A DNA stretch of 64,000 nt from NCBI GenBank assembly GCA_030549495.1, contig JAUIRK010000894.1, positions 434,001 through 498,000 on the forward strand, written 5' to 3'. Shown here in pieces: positions 48,818-59,775 of this stretch. The stretch comes from Nectonema munidae (taxonomy: Eukaryota; Nematomorpha; Nectonematoida; Nectonematidae). The position numbers were made by a program, and so were the translations under genes. Every line of letters begins with the position of its first letter. Position 1 is the stretch's first letter. The notes under the pieces were generated by a model. That model was given only the letters and a program-made list of their open reading frames with translations. It was not told where the DNA came from and did not search any database.

Positions 48818-50644
48818 CAATTTATATAAATTAACGTTCAGATGCTTTGGCTTCTTCTTGGCTTGGATATGCAAGCAAATATAATTTGGCATATTACACT
48901 GTAGTCTTTCACGGTAGACAGAAAGACACGTGTCACGTTTTGCAATTATATGCTGTAGTCATAACTTTCTCGCACATGATTCAACGTTGCAAAAGTATGC
49001 TTTGTTTGTTTTGTAACACGGTAGCGCAGACTAGACTGTATCTTCATGCGCCTTATAAATGGGGATTTTATTAACACTTTTGATAACCCTGGTTAAGGAT
49101 TTGTTCTCTGCAAGGAAGTCGAATCATCAAAATAAAAAATAAACTCTTGTTTACTTTGGAAACTCTACGCCTGTTGTGAATTAGTGCTTTGCGTGCATAA
49201 AAAAGGATGAGCATTGCTCCTTTCATCATTCAAAGTCTTCACGCCAGATACTCCAGTAGCCATTCTTCCAAAATCCTAAGCCAAAAGTATGTCTTTCACT
49301 TAGCATTTCTTTCAAACTTTTTTTGTTTCTACTTTTTTCTCCGTGATGGGTTATAGATGCAATGAAAATTCTAACTTGTCATAGTGTAATAAATAACTTT
49401 AAAACTTTACTTGTAATAACTTGAAAAGGCTATCGGAGTAAATAAATCAGCAAATTCGCATAAATTGTTAAGTCATCTACCTAGTATCGATTTATCTTGA
49501 CAGGTATCCATCAAAGGATTTCCCAATAGATAATTAGGTATATTTGATCATAAGCATTACAAATCTCCTCGAAGACGTTTTTAACAGAGACATTACATAT
49601 CTAGTTTTGGAAATTTTCGCACTCAGTTTTTTTACATTTTGGCCACGAAGTGACCAAATTAGGTAGCAAGTGACCTATGCACTAAACGTCCTATTTAGGA
49701 AATGTCCTAGACCAGTAAATCATTGAAACGAGATTGTATCGATGTATATAAATCATAGAGGACTTGTATAGCCTTTCTCTCTATCATCTTTTAATTTTCC
49801 AGCAATGCTTCACCCATACAATCCTGTCTTTTTTCAACTTCACTGTGACACCATTAAAAGTTTTGCATCCCATTTCATCGTTCAAATCTCACATCAAGAA
49901 GAATTTTTTTTGAATCTTGAGCTCTACAATGCGGTATCAAAAGTGATTGTCATGTTTAAAATACTAAATTTTTCTACAAATGTCATTGCTGATAAAATTA
50001 TCATATTTTTGTATTATTTTATTTTCATTTCATTCATTATACTTTATGACGCTCTTTTTTTTGTTCAATATGATTCTGAAATAAAAACTGCCACTACTAC
50101 CAAATACGGTTATCGATCTATTTACTACTCTTTTGGGGCCTTTTCTTTCAGACGGCCACATCAAGTCGTCTGCCTTTTATAGTTATGTCTTGGTTGCTAT
50201 AATATTAATAACTATAATTAATTAATTAAAATATAATTAATTAATAACTTAATAAATAAATATAATTAACTATAAAAGGCAGACGAAATAGTGATTACTT
50301 GATGTGGACGTCTAAACGAAAAGACTGCATAAAATAAAAGAAAAGAGAGAGAAATAAAAAATGGTACAAAATATCATAAAAAATTAACTTGAATAAATTA
50401 TATTTGAATAAGTTAAACTAAACAGAGTTAGATCCCAAGATTTCCAAGTTGAAATTATTCATTTTTAGATTTTGGTACTGACTTTCCTTGTTCTATTTTT
50501 TTAAAAGTATGTTTTTTTTAGCTTTTTATGCAATGATGAGATCATGGGCGCACATCTTCAAAATTATTAAGGGCGAATTTTTTTTACAATTTTGAAAATT
50601 ACTGGTCTGGAATACCACAGGTGAGCAAATGTTCAAGCAATCCG
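48818..50644. other. Non-coding stretch with a large palindrome
   Basis: No recognisable gene; the 125-codon frame at 49805-50182 shows hydrophobic low-complexity content and no known motif. An imperfect palindrome occupies 50140-50330 (entered separately). Confidence 0.45.
50140..50330. repeat. Imperfect ~190-bp palindrome (foldback)
   Basis: The left half cttttctttcagacggccac, atcaagt, then cgtctgccttttatagtta is mirrored by taactataaaaggcagacg, then acttgatgtggacgtctaaacgaaaag. The AT-rich centre is itself made of ttaattaa-type palindromes. A foldback MITE is likely. Confidence 0.7.
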
Positions 50645-50959
50645 TTAACCCTATTAGTGCTGGGGGGTAAAACGCCCCCTTTCACTAAAAAATTATTTGG
50701 AAAATTGGCTGAATCATATCCCTTCAAATTTTGTGACTTTTCCTAAAATCGCTAGCTGCATCTTTTGAAACCATTTTCATGAAAATCAAAAATTAAAATT
50801 TTTCAGCAAAATTTTGATATTATCTGTACTTAACCTTATAATTTAGGATCTATATTATATAATACCCTGAAAATTTATAATTATATACAGGTTAGAACGC
50901 ATACCACTTTATATATTAAATTTTTTCAATAATCATGGCTACTTTTTAGAAAATGTCAA

Positions 50960-52500
50960 TCAAAATTTTGATTGATCAAAAATATATCTAATAAAATATA
51001 CCTTCAAATTTTACATAAAATATATGTTTTTATACTAAATCGGTCATGCTGTTTTCATTTCTGGACTCATTTTTTACATTTAGGATTTGAAAATACCTAT
51101 AAGTATTGATTAAATTTGCGGTTTACTTCTGAAAATTGTCTCCAAAAACATTCCTTCACATTTTACATAAAATATATGTGTTATACTAAATCGGCCATGC
51201 TGGTTTCATTTCTGGAATAATTTTTTACGTTTAGGATCTGGAATTACCTATAAGTGTTAATCAAATTTGCGGTTTACTTCTAAAAATTGTCTCCAAAAAC
51301 ATTCATTCAAATTTTACAATGAAATATATGTGTTATACTAAATCGGCCATGCTGGTTTCATTTCTGGACTCATTTTTTACGTTTAGGATGTGAAAATACC
51401 TATAAGTGTTAATCAAATTTGCGGTTTACTTCTAAAAATTTTCTCCAAAAACATTCATTCAAATTTTACAATGAAATATATCTTTTATACCAAATCAACC
51501 ATGCTGTTTTCATTTCTGAACTCATTTTTCACATTTAGAGGTTTTAAAATATCAGTCAAAATTTGCGGTTTACTTCTAAAAGCTATCTCCAAAAATATTC
51601 TCTCAATTTTACATGAAATATTTGTTTTTATACCAAATCGATCATGCTGTTTTCATTTTTGAACTCATTTTTTACATTTAGGATTTAAAAATACCTATAA
51701 GTATTAATCAAATTTGCGGTTTACTTCTGAAAATTGTCCCCAAAAACATTCATTCAAATTTTACAATGAAATATATGTTTTATACCAAATCAACCATGTT
51801 GTTTTCATTTCTGAACTCATTTTTCACATTTAGAGGTTTTAAAATATCAGTCAAAATTTGCGGTTTACTTCTAAAAGCTATCTCCAAAAATATTCTCTCA
51901 ATTTTACATGAAATATTTGTTTTTATACCAAAATCGATCATGCTGTTTTCATTTTTGAACTCATTTTTTTACATTTAGGATTTGAAAATACCTATAAGTA
52001 TTAATCAAATTTGCGGTTTACTTCTGAAAATTGTCTCCAAAAACATTCATTAAAATTTTACAATTAAATATATGTTTTTATACCAAATCAACCATGCTAG
52101 TTTCATTTATTGACTCAATTTTTGCAGTTTGAATTTGAAAATACATATAAGTATCAATTAAATTTGTGTTTAGTTATAAAATTTGTTTTTATAGCAAATA
52201 GATCATGATGGTTTCATTTCTAAACACAGTTTTCGCATTTAGAGGTTTTACTGCTAGCGCAATGAAATTTGCAGTTTATGTCGTAAAACTATATCCCAAA
52301 ATTTTCTCTCTAATTTTACATGAAATATATGTTTTAATACCAATTCGACCATGATAATTTTTATTTCTGAAATCATTTTTTGCATTTAGAGGTTTTAAAT
52401 GTCTGAAATTGTCAATCAAATGTTCGATTTACGTCTAATGTCTACAGAAATATTTTTGAAATTTAAATAAAATATCTATTTTTATGCCAAATGGTTTCAT
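50960..52500 (+). repeat. First ~150-bp tandem array of the TTAA element
   Basis: Units contain, in order, ttttacatgaaatatatg, ttttataccaaatcgaccat, tttcatttctggactcattt, ttaggatttgaaaatacc, gtcaatcaaatttgcggttt and ctccaaaaacattc. Neighbouring units start about 150 bp apart (for example 51012, 51162, 51312 and 51465) and differ by point changes and small indels. The same array occurs in copies 1, 3 and 5. Confidence 0.9.
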
Positions 52501-53699
52501 TTTTGGACTCAGTTTTGGCATTTATGGTTTTAAAATATCAGAAAGCTTCTTGAATCAGATTTGCGGTTTACTTCTAGATATTGTCTTCAAAAATATTTTC
52601 AAAAAAATAAATATCTGTTTTATATCAAATCGACTATGCTTATTTTATTTCTGTACTAGATTTTGGATAATACGGTTAAAAAATATCTCGAAGTGGCAAT
52701 TGAATTAGTAATGTATGCCTGAAAATCAGTTCTGTAAAAAATTTTCAAAAAATGGCTGCATATTAGGTATATAGTAAAAATATTTTTTTTTGTATATTTT
52801 GGCTAATAATACTTTCTACATTCATCTTGAGTATGAAATATTTATTTAAAAAAAACAAAACATTATAAAATCTTTTGAAAATTTGTATGAGAGAAGGAAC
52901 CAAGTTGAAAACTAATTTAAAAGAGAACATGTGATCAAAACAAATAATTAAAAAAAATATGTATCTTGACTAAATGGAAGATCTACCATGTTCTAATGAA
53001 CTAGTAAGTGGTTTAATTATATAATAGATGCTTCAAAAAGATTTTGATTGTAAAAAAGAAGTTCCTCTTTTACAAATGAAAAATATTTAAATCTATAACG
53101 TATCATATAGAATTACAATTAACATTTAGCTAAGATGGGAAGGAAATCTGAAAATTTAGAATAGGTCAGATTTATCAAAAATGGCACAGATGCCAATATG
53201 TGAGAATTTAGTTACTATCAAGATATTTTTAATTTAAATTGAATTTGTCCATCTTTTTCCTTTTGCGTAAAAGAAATAATTTTTTAGATAAAGAACGTGG
53301 ACAACTTTTTATAATTGAACAATGAACATCACGTATGATTCATCAGAAAAAACCTTTGCAATGAGATTGGTTAACAAATATTCAGGCCTGATAATAAAAT
53401 ACACGATACTGATTAAAAAGTCTAAGATCATCAAGAAGATTCTTTAATCAGAATGCTTTGAGAGAGGGAAAAAGTAATTTTATCATTATAAAAAAATTTT
53501 CGAACACACATTTAAGAATAAAAATTTCTAATGAAAAAAGAGCTACCAAGAAAGGATCATCATGGAATGAATAGCAAAATTACATACTGCAAATTATAAT
53601 ATGACGTAGAGACTACAAGTCGATAACGAATTTGTAGCCAAAAAGATGGAGGTCCTATTGAGTTACATAAGTTACTGTAGAATGAAATATTTTGAGTGA

Positions 53700-55110
53700 A
53701 TTATCGATTTTTTGACAGGTTTTATTGATTTCATAAAAAATGACATCACTATTAAATTCTACAAACTTGAAATGTATAAAAAACTTTTTATAAGAATAAA
53801 AATTTTAATTTTAACATGGACTGTCATATTTAAATTATTTTGTCAGGTTTGACTAATTTATATATAAAAAAAAGGAATATAACCAGTAAACACAGCCTAC
53901 TTGAAAATGGGTATGTGTGTAAAAAACTTTATATAATTATTCGGATAAGATGTTTCTTTTTGGGATAAATCAATTTTTTGACAGTATTGATTGATTTTTA
54001 TAAAAAAAATGAATATAACCACTGAATTACGCATGCTTAAAAATGGGTATATATGTGTAAAAAACTTTATATTATTACTTAAATAAAAAGTTTCTTTTTA
54101 AGATGAGCTGTCATATATAAATCAATGCTTTGATAACTTTAATTGATTTTTATAAAAAAAAATGAATATCACCGCTGAATTCAGCATGCTTGAAAATGGG
54201 TGTATATGTGTAAAAAACATTATATAATTATTTGGATAAAAAGTTTCTTTTTTGAGATGGGCTGTTAGATTTAGATCAATTTTTTGACAGGTTTGATTGA
54301 TTTTCTTAAAAAATGAATATCACCACTGAATTCAGCATATTTGAAAATGGGTATACATGTGTAAAAAACTTTATATACTTATTTAGATAAAAAGTTCCTT
54401 TTTGAGATGAGCTGTCACATTTAGATCAATTTTTTGACATGTTTGATTGATTTTCATAAAAAATGAATATCACCACTGAATTCTGCATATTTGAAAATGG
54501 GTATACATGTGTAAAAAACTTTATATAATTATTTAGATAAAAAGTTCCTTTTTGAGATGAGCTGTCACATTTAGATCAATTTTTTGACTGGTTTGAATGA
54601 TTTTCATAAAAAATGAATATCACCACTGAATTCAGCATATTTGAAAATGGGTATACATGTGTAAAAAACTTTATATACTTATTTAGATAAAAAGTTTCTT
54701 TTTGAGATGGGCTGTTACATTTAGATCAATTTTTTGACAGGTTTGATTGATTTCCATAAAAAATGAATATCACCACTGAATTCAGCATATTTGAAAATGG
54801 GTACACATGTGTAAAAAACTTTATATAATTATTTAGATAAAAAGTTCCTTTTTGAGATGAGCCGTCACATTTAAATCAATTTTTTGACAGGTTTGATTGA
54901 TTTTCATAAAAAATGAATATCACCACTGAATTCAGCATATTTGAAAATGGGTATACATGTGTAAAAAAGTTTATATAATTATTTAAATAAAAAGTTCCTT
55001 TTTGAGATGTGCTGTCAAATATAAATCAATTTTTTTGACAGGTTTGATTGATTTTTATAAAAAATGGACATCACCACTGAATTCAGCATAGTTGAAATAT
55101 ATATGTAACA
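53700..55110 (+). repeat. Second ~150-bp tandem array of the TTAA element
   Basis: Units contain tttttgacaggtttgattg, cataaaaaatgaatatcacc, ctgaattcagcatatttg, aaatgggtatacatgtg, taaaaaactttatataatt and aagttcctttttgagatgag. The period is 150 bp in the best-conserved right half; units on the left are more divergent, suggesting growth or homogenisation from the right. Related units occur in copies 1 (19.4-20.1 kb) and 5 (48.2-48.7 kb). Confidence 0.9.
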
Positions 55111-55315
55111 TTAAAAATATTTATAAAACTTATTAATATCTGAGAAAAATAAGGGGGGGGGCACTTTACGCCCCCCCCCCCCCCCAGCACTTGAGCGGAC
55201 AAATTTTGCCCAGCACTAATAGGGTTAAAGTGTCTTTAGAAGCCTTTGAAATTTTTAGTGCTCAAGAATTTTTTTTTTGAAAAATGAATTAATTCTTATA
55301 GCACTCTACAAGGGC

Positions 55316-57975
55316 GTCGGCAAACGGTCGGCAGGGGCGGCGACCGCCGCCCTAATAATTTTATAATTTTTTTTATAAAAATGGTTTTTTTACAGAGATA
55401 TCTTGAACAATTTAATATATTTTTTTTCTATTGTCACACATATTTATTTGTTTCAATTCAAAACATGTCCACATTTACAATTTTTAATCAACCTACTAAT
55501 TTTAAATTTCACAAACGTTCTTTTGGCAAGAAGAATCTAGAGCTGCGTTCTTTCAACTCTACTTGGTTTAAGCAATACATTATACAAGGTTACATTATAA
55601 CAAGGTAATCTTATAATAAAATTTAAAAAAAAATTTTTTTATTATTTTTTAAATTAATATTTTAAAAGAATACAATTTTTAGTGTATTAAAATTAAATGG
55701 TAAATATTTTAAAAAATAAAAGTATTTAGAAGAAAAAATTTTTTAGAAATAGTAAAATATATTTCGGAACGACTGTGTTCTTTTTTTAAGTAAAAGACTA
55801 TAAAAGAACTTTAAAACAAATTTGTCGTTATTTTTAGGAAAAAGATGTAGCTTTCTGTTTTACCTGTATGATTGCTGCAAAAGAAAGCAAGATTTCCAAC
55901 TCTAAAGCTGAGAGTAGTTTTATTTCTACTGGATTCAGTAATTGGAAAGATGCAACTTCCAAATTTCGAAAACATCAAGATTCCGACTGCCATAAAGAAG
56001 CTATTGAGAGAAATGTGATACTACCACGAGAAACAAAAGACATTGGTGAACTTCTCTCAGCCGTCCACTCAGAGGAGAAAAAACACAACAGACAGCAGCT
56101 GATAACCATTTTACGTAGCATCAGATTTCTTGCCAGGCAAGGCTTATCTCTCCAGGGTCACGACAACGATCAAAGCAACTTTCTACAGATTCTTAAGCTT
56201 CAAGGTGAATCGGATCCATCAATCCTGGATAGAAAGAAAACAAGACAAATTTACATCAGCAGCTATTCAGAATGAGATGCTACAAGTTATGGCTTTAAAA
56301 ATATTGCATAACGTTGTTTCTAAAATCCGGAATAACGGCTATTTCTCCATCATCGTAGATGAGACAACAGATGAATCTAACCGTGAGCAAGTTGTTATTG
56401 TTATCCGTCGTCATGTTGATGATAATCTGGATGTGCACGAAGAGTTTATCGGGCTGTGTATGGTACCATCTATCGACGCTGCAACACTTACTAACGTCAT
56501 TCTGGATGCATTGGTGAGGATGAACATCCCCTTGAGTAAGTGCCGTGGACAGTGCTATGATGGAGCCAGCAACATGTCTGGAGCTAAAAAGGGTGTGGCC
56601 GCTAACATCACCAACAAAGAGACTAGGGCTATTTTCACGCACTGTTATGGACATGCGCTTAACTTGGCCGTCAATGATACAGTTAAAAAATCGAAGGTCA
56701 TGCGTGATACCTTAGATACTGTATTTGAAATGCCCAAACTTATTAAGTATTCTCCTCAGAGGGATACCAGATTCGAACAACTAAAGCGTGAGATGGCACC
56801 TGATACGCCTGGATTTCGCGTGCTATGCCCTACTCGATGGACTGTTAGAGCTGCCAGTTTGAACAGTGTTCTGGAAACCTACTCTGTTTTTCAGTTTTTG
56901 TGGAAGATCTGCTATGATTGCACAAAAGATCCTGAAGCCCGTTCCAGGATCTTGTGCGTGAAAAGCCAAAAGTTTTGACTTTTTCTTTGGAGTTTCTCTT
57001 AGATATGAGATTCTCTGTCACACAGACAATCTAAGCCGAACACTACAGAAAAAAATATATATCAGCTGCTGAGGGTCAACACTTGACAGAACTTTCGCTG
57101 ACATCACTGTGTAAATTGTGGTTGGAAGAGTCCTTTAATTCATTCTGGGATTTACTTAATAGTAAACTTGATGAGCTGGATGTTTGTAAGCCGACATTGT
57201 CACGACGAAGAAAAATGCCTATGCGATTCCCAACCGGAAAAGCTTCTCCAGAATTTGCCGTATCAGAGAAAGACTATTATAGATAGCACTATTTCGAAGC
57301 TCTGGATCTTGTGGTGAACTGTGTAAAAGATCGTTTTAATCAACCGGGCTATCAAATGTATCGGCATCTAGAAGACGTTATTTTGAAATCTGCACTTTGT
57401 CTAAAGTTCTATGGAGATCATCTGGACAAGACTTCTCTTTTTTCACAACTGGATACATTTGCAACCTTCGCACAAAACAGCTTAAATGATTTATCAACTG
57501 TGTCCATTTCCTTTTTGGTAACTTTAGTGACTCAGATGTCTCCAACTTCCAGATGCCTATTCTCTGATATTGTAAATTTACTGCGACTTATTTTAGTAAT
57601 GCCAGCCACTAATGCCACAAGTGAAAGAACATTTTCTGCTTTGCGTCGAATAAAGGCATATCTTCGAACTACTACGTCCCAAGAAAGGCTGAATCATGAT
57701 GATCCTGCACACGCACAGAGAGGCTACAGGCGCCTTAAATATTTTTGAAGTTGCAAACGACTTTGTATCAGCACGAGATGGGCGTGCATTCATTTTTGGA
57801 CGCTTTTAAATTATTTTAATTTAACTTTTAACTAAATACATTGTTTCATTTACATATTTTTCAAATAAATCTCATAAATTGTAAAATTATTTAAGTAAAA
57901 ATACGTCACTTACGCCTTAACATTTTTTTACGATGCAGCTCGCCTCCCCAATGTCAAACTTGCCGAGTCCCCTGT
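55316..57975 (+). mobile_element. hAT element (TTF/ZMYM type), decayed
   Basis: It contains a broken transposase at 55381-57809. Candidate termini are caagggcgtcggcaa (about 55310-55324) and its degenerate inverse cttgccgagtcccctg (about 57958-57976), matching at roughly 12 of 15 positions. The adjacent 8-bp flanks do not match, so the ends are uncertain. It lies directly right of the complete TTAA element. Confidence 0.6.
55381..57809 (+). pseudogene. hAT transposase (TTF-type zinc finger, DUF4371-like, hAT dimerisation), broken
   Basis: The TTF finger is split. FNQPTNFKFHKRSFGKKN and RSFNSTWFKQY lie at 55480-55580, and AFCFTCMIAAK...FSNWKDATSKFRKHQDSDCHKEA at 55850-56000. A GT...AG gap at 55605-55837 could be an intron, but the frames do not join cleanly. 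The core has NGYFSIIVDETTDESN (first D, ~56340), CRGQCYDGASNMSG (~56550) and HCYGHALNLAVNDT (~56650). The C-terminal dimerisation block is LVMPATNATSERTFSALRRI followed by YLRTTTSQERLN (57590-57690). After a frame change near 57695 the end reads EVANDFVSARDGRAFIFGRF and stops at 57809. At least four frame breaks or stops (near 56130, 56970, 57285 and 57695) inactivate it. Confidence 0.85.
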
Positions 57976-58525
57976 AACAAGGCCGGTAAGTTGTCTCCCC
58001 GGAGGTCTTGCAAGACCTCTGATATATCCTCCAAATAAGACGTCCTCATTGCAATTTCGCTGACCTTTAATCTTAAAATTTCAATTATTGAAGACCACTT
58101 TTCATTGGAATAATGAGCAGTTTATTATATTAGTAAACCTATAAAAATAATTGATAATTTGGCTAAATAAATGATTACAAACTCTTTGCTCAGGAATATG
58201 TTGAAGATAATTAAAACTTAAAATAAGTTTATTTCTACACGATCTACAGGACACTGATTAGCTAGTATTGCTCAAATCTAATTGATCAATACAGGTATTT
58301 CTGCCCTTCAAACAGTGATGCCTTTACTATTCCCTTGATCACTTTTTGCGAAAACTTTTTCGTTGTTAGAAGTGAAATTAGCGCTCGCAATATTATTGCG
58401 TCATTAAGAGATTGGGATCGGCACTCTGTTCCTTAATTTTCATCCACTACTACTGGTCTAAAGAATCCAAGCATTGTTTTGAAATCTGTTATAATTATCA
58501 CAACACCTGCTAAATCACGCATTTG
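57976..58525. other. Non-coding stretch
   Basis: No gene; a short GC-richer block at 57950-58030 adjoins the hAT terminus. Confidence 0.45.
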
Positions 58526-59347
58526 TATAGAAAAGAAAAACTAAATGCCATCATTTATTTATCATTTAGGCATCGCAAACTCATGAATCTATTCATTTGC
58601 ATCTTTGTTTACGGCACGTTGAAAAAAAATGAACCAAATCAGCATCATATGGATATGTTGGTAAATTCTTCTGATGCGAAATTTGTGGGAGAAGCAAAGA
58701 CTTCTCAACAATTGGTGCTCTTCATAAGTCCCAAATACAACGTTCCCTTCCTTTTAAAGACAAAAGAAACACTCCTGAATGCGAAGTTCGTGGAAGGAGA
58801 AGTCTACTTCATAAGTCTAAAAGCTCAGGAATATTTAGATAATTTTGAAAAAGTTCCTACTATATATCAGAGGGAAAATATCAGTGTGAAAGTTAGCGGA
58901 ATGGAAGAAAGGTTTTGCATGGCCTACGTTATCACAAACTTTCTTGCGTGCATCCTTAACTATCCCTCCATTGAGAGTTATTCATCTGCTTCATATCCTC
59001 TAACGCCAAGTAATAAACGTGATCAAGGTCCAATCGATCCGAACTTTTGTTCTAACGAAACGCTAATTTATAAATAGCTCTTTCCTTGAAACTCCTTAAA
59101 ATAACTATAAAACATTTTTCATCAACTGATTGCGTTGTTCTGAACGATTTGTAAATCATTTTCCTTTATGTTCCCCATACTAAATACAAGAAAATAGCAC
59201 ACTGAGAGGGAGCTTGCTTAGGAAGAGTGCTCTCAAATAATTTGTACAATTTTTCATTTTTCCCATTGAATAAAATCAAAAATGCATTTGTTATTTATGA
59301 ATTATTATCAATATTCGAAAAGTAATGAACTCATTTCTAAACATTTT
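58526..59347 (+). repeat. Segmental duplication unit 2 (carries the GGACT-like gene)
   Basis: Partner of 35673-36492. It differs near the left edge by a small indel (ttatttatcattt against ttatcattt) and ends at 'aaacatttt'. The left and right flanks of the two copies are unrelated. Confidence 0.9.
58583..59077 (+). CDS. Gamma-glutamylaminecyclotransferase-like protein (AIG2/GGCT fold), copy 2
   Basis: Intact 164-codon ORF starting at the ATG equivalent to that of copy 1; a longer frame opens upstream at 58523 but is not shared and begins in the non-coding leader. The FVYGTLK loop, VEGEVYF strand and the LDNFEKVP glutamate (E89) are all kept. Compared with copy 1 it has Q21H, K25M, E33K, K37E, K43Q, P65L and R161L, and three synonymous changes. 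All seven replacements fall outside the YGTL loop and the catalytic glutamate. AATAAA lies at 59269. It could be the functional locus, with the 35.7-kb copy as the duplicate, or the reverse. Confidence 0.85.
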   Translation: MNLFICIFVYGTLKKNEPNQHHMDMLVNSSDAKFVGEAKTSQQLVLFISPKYNVPFLLKTKETLLNAKFVEGEVYFISLKAQEYLDNFEKVPTIYQRENISVKVSGMEERFCMAYVITNFLACILNYPSIESYSSASYPLTPSNKRDQGPIDPNFCSNETLIYK

Positions 59348-59771
59348 AAACTTTTTTTATATTTTTAATTTTCAAATTAATTCCTTGACTCGTTCACTCA
59401 TTTTACTTTTGGAGTAAAATTTTTTTAATTAATTATTTTACCTTCAATAAATTCATATCTTGATGTTTCCCAAATCGATTGCATTAGACTCCATTTCTAA
59501 ATAAATAAAAACACTAAGTATCGTTAGCTTACTCCTTTTCAATTGAAACTTTATTTTTTAATGAATTTAAGCTCTAAATAAAGAGTTTGAAAGAAATGAA
59601 TAGTATTTAAAAATATATTTTGAGAAATTCGATTTTTTTCTTTTTTTTTTGCCGCCTGCAAAGAAGTGGAAAGTTGCATTCAATATATTCAAAACTAAGT
59701 ACATAGGAACAAAGTTCTTGTTGCTTTAACTAAATTGCAGTATTGAATAAAGTTTCAAAATATATTAAATA
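59348..59771. other. Non-coding stretch
   Basis: AT-rich with T-runs; nothing supportable before the TTAA at 59772. Confidence 0.5.
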
Positions 59772-59775
59772 TTAA

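Larger units (their letters stand above)
50649..55224 (+). mobile_element. Complete 4.6-kb non-autonomous TTAA element (copy 6, reference copy)
   Basis: TTAA at 50645-50648 and 55225-55228 flank perfect 16-bp inverted repeats, CCCTATTAGTGCTGGG at 50649-50664 and CCCAGCACTAATAGGG at 55209-55224. TTAA duplication with a CCC start is the piggyBac signature. Inside are a shared head, an array of roughly ten ~150-bp units (50960-52500), a ~0.9-kb middle segment, and a second, different array with an exact ~150-bp period (53700-55110; unit starts at about 54424, 54574, 54724 and 54874). The 3' subterminal block has paired G and C runs (55153-55193). No transposase is encoded, so it must be mobilised in trans. 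Confidence 0.9.

Noticed and set aside
49805-50182. 125-codon frame as a gene
   Set aside because: Low-complexity hydrophobic translation, no motif, and its end runs into the palindrome.
55605-55837. Intron in the hAT transposase
   Set aside because: GT and AG are present and the flanking protein pieces fit one zinc finger, but joining them gives an early stop. Decay cannot be separated from a different junction.
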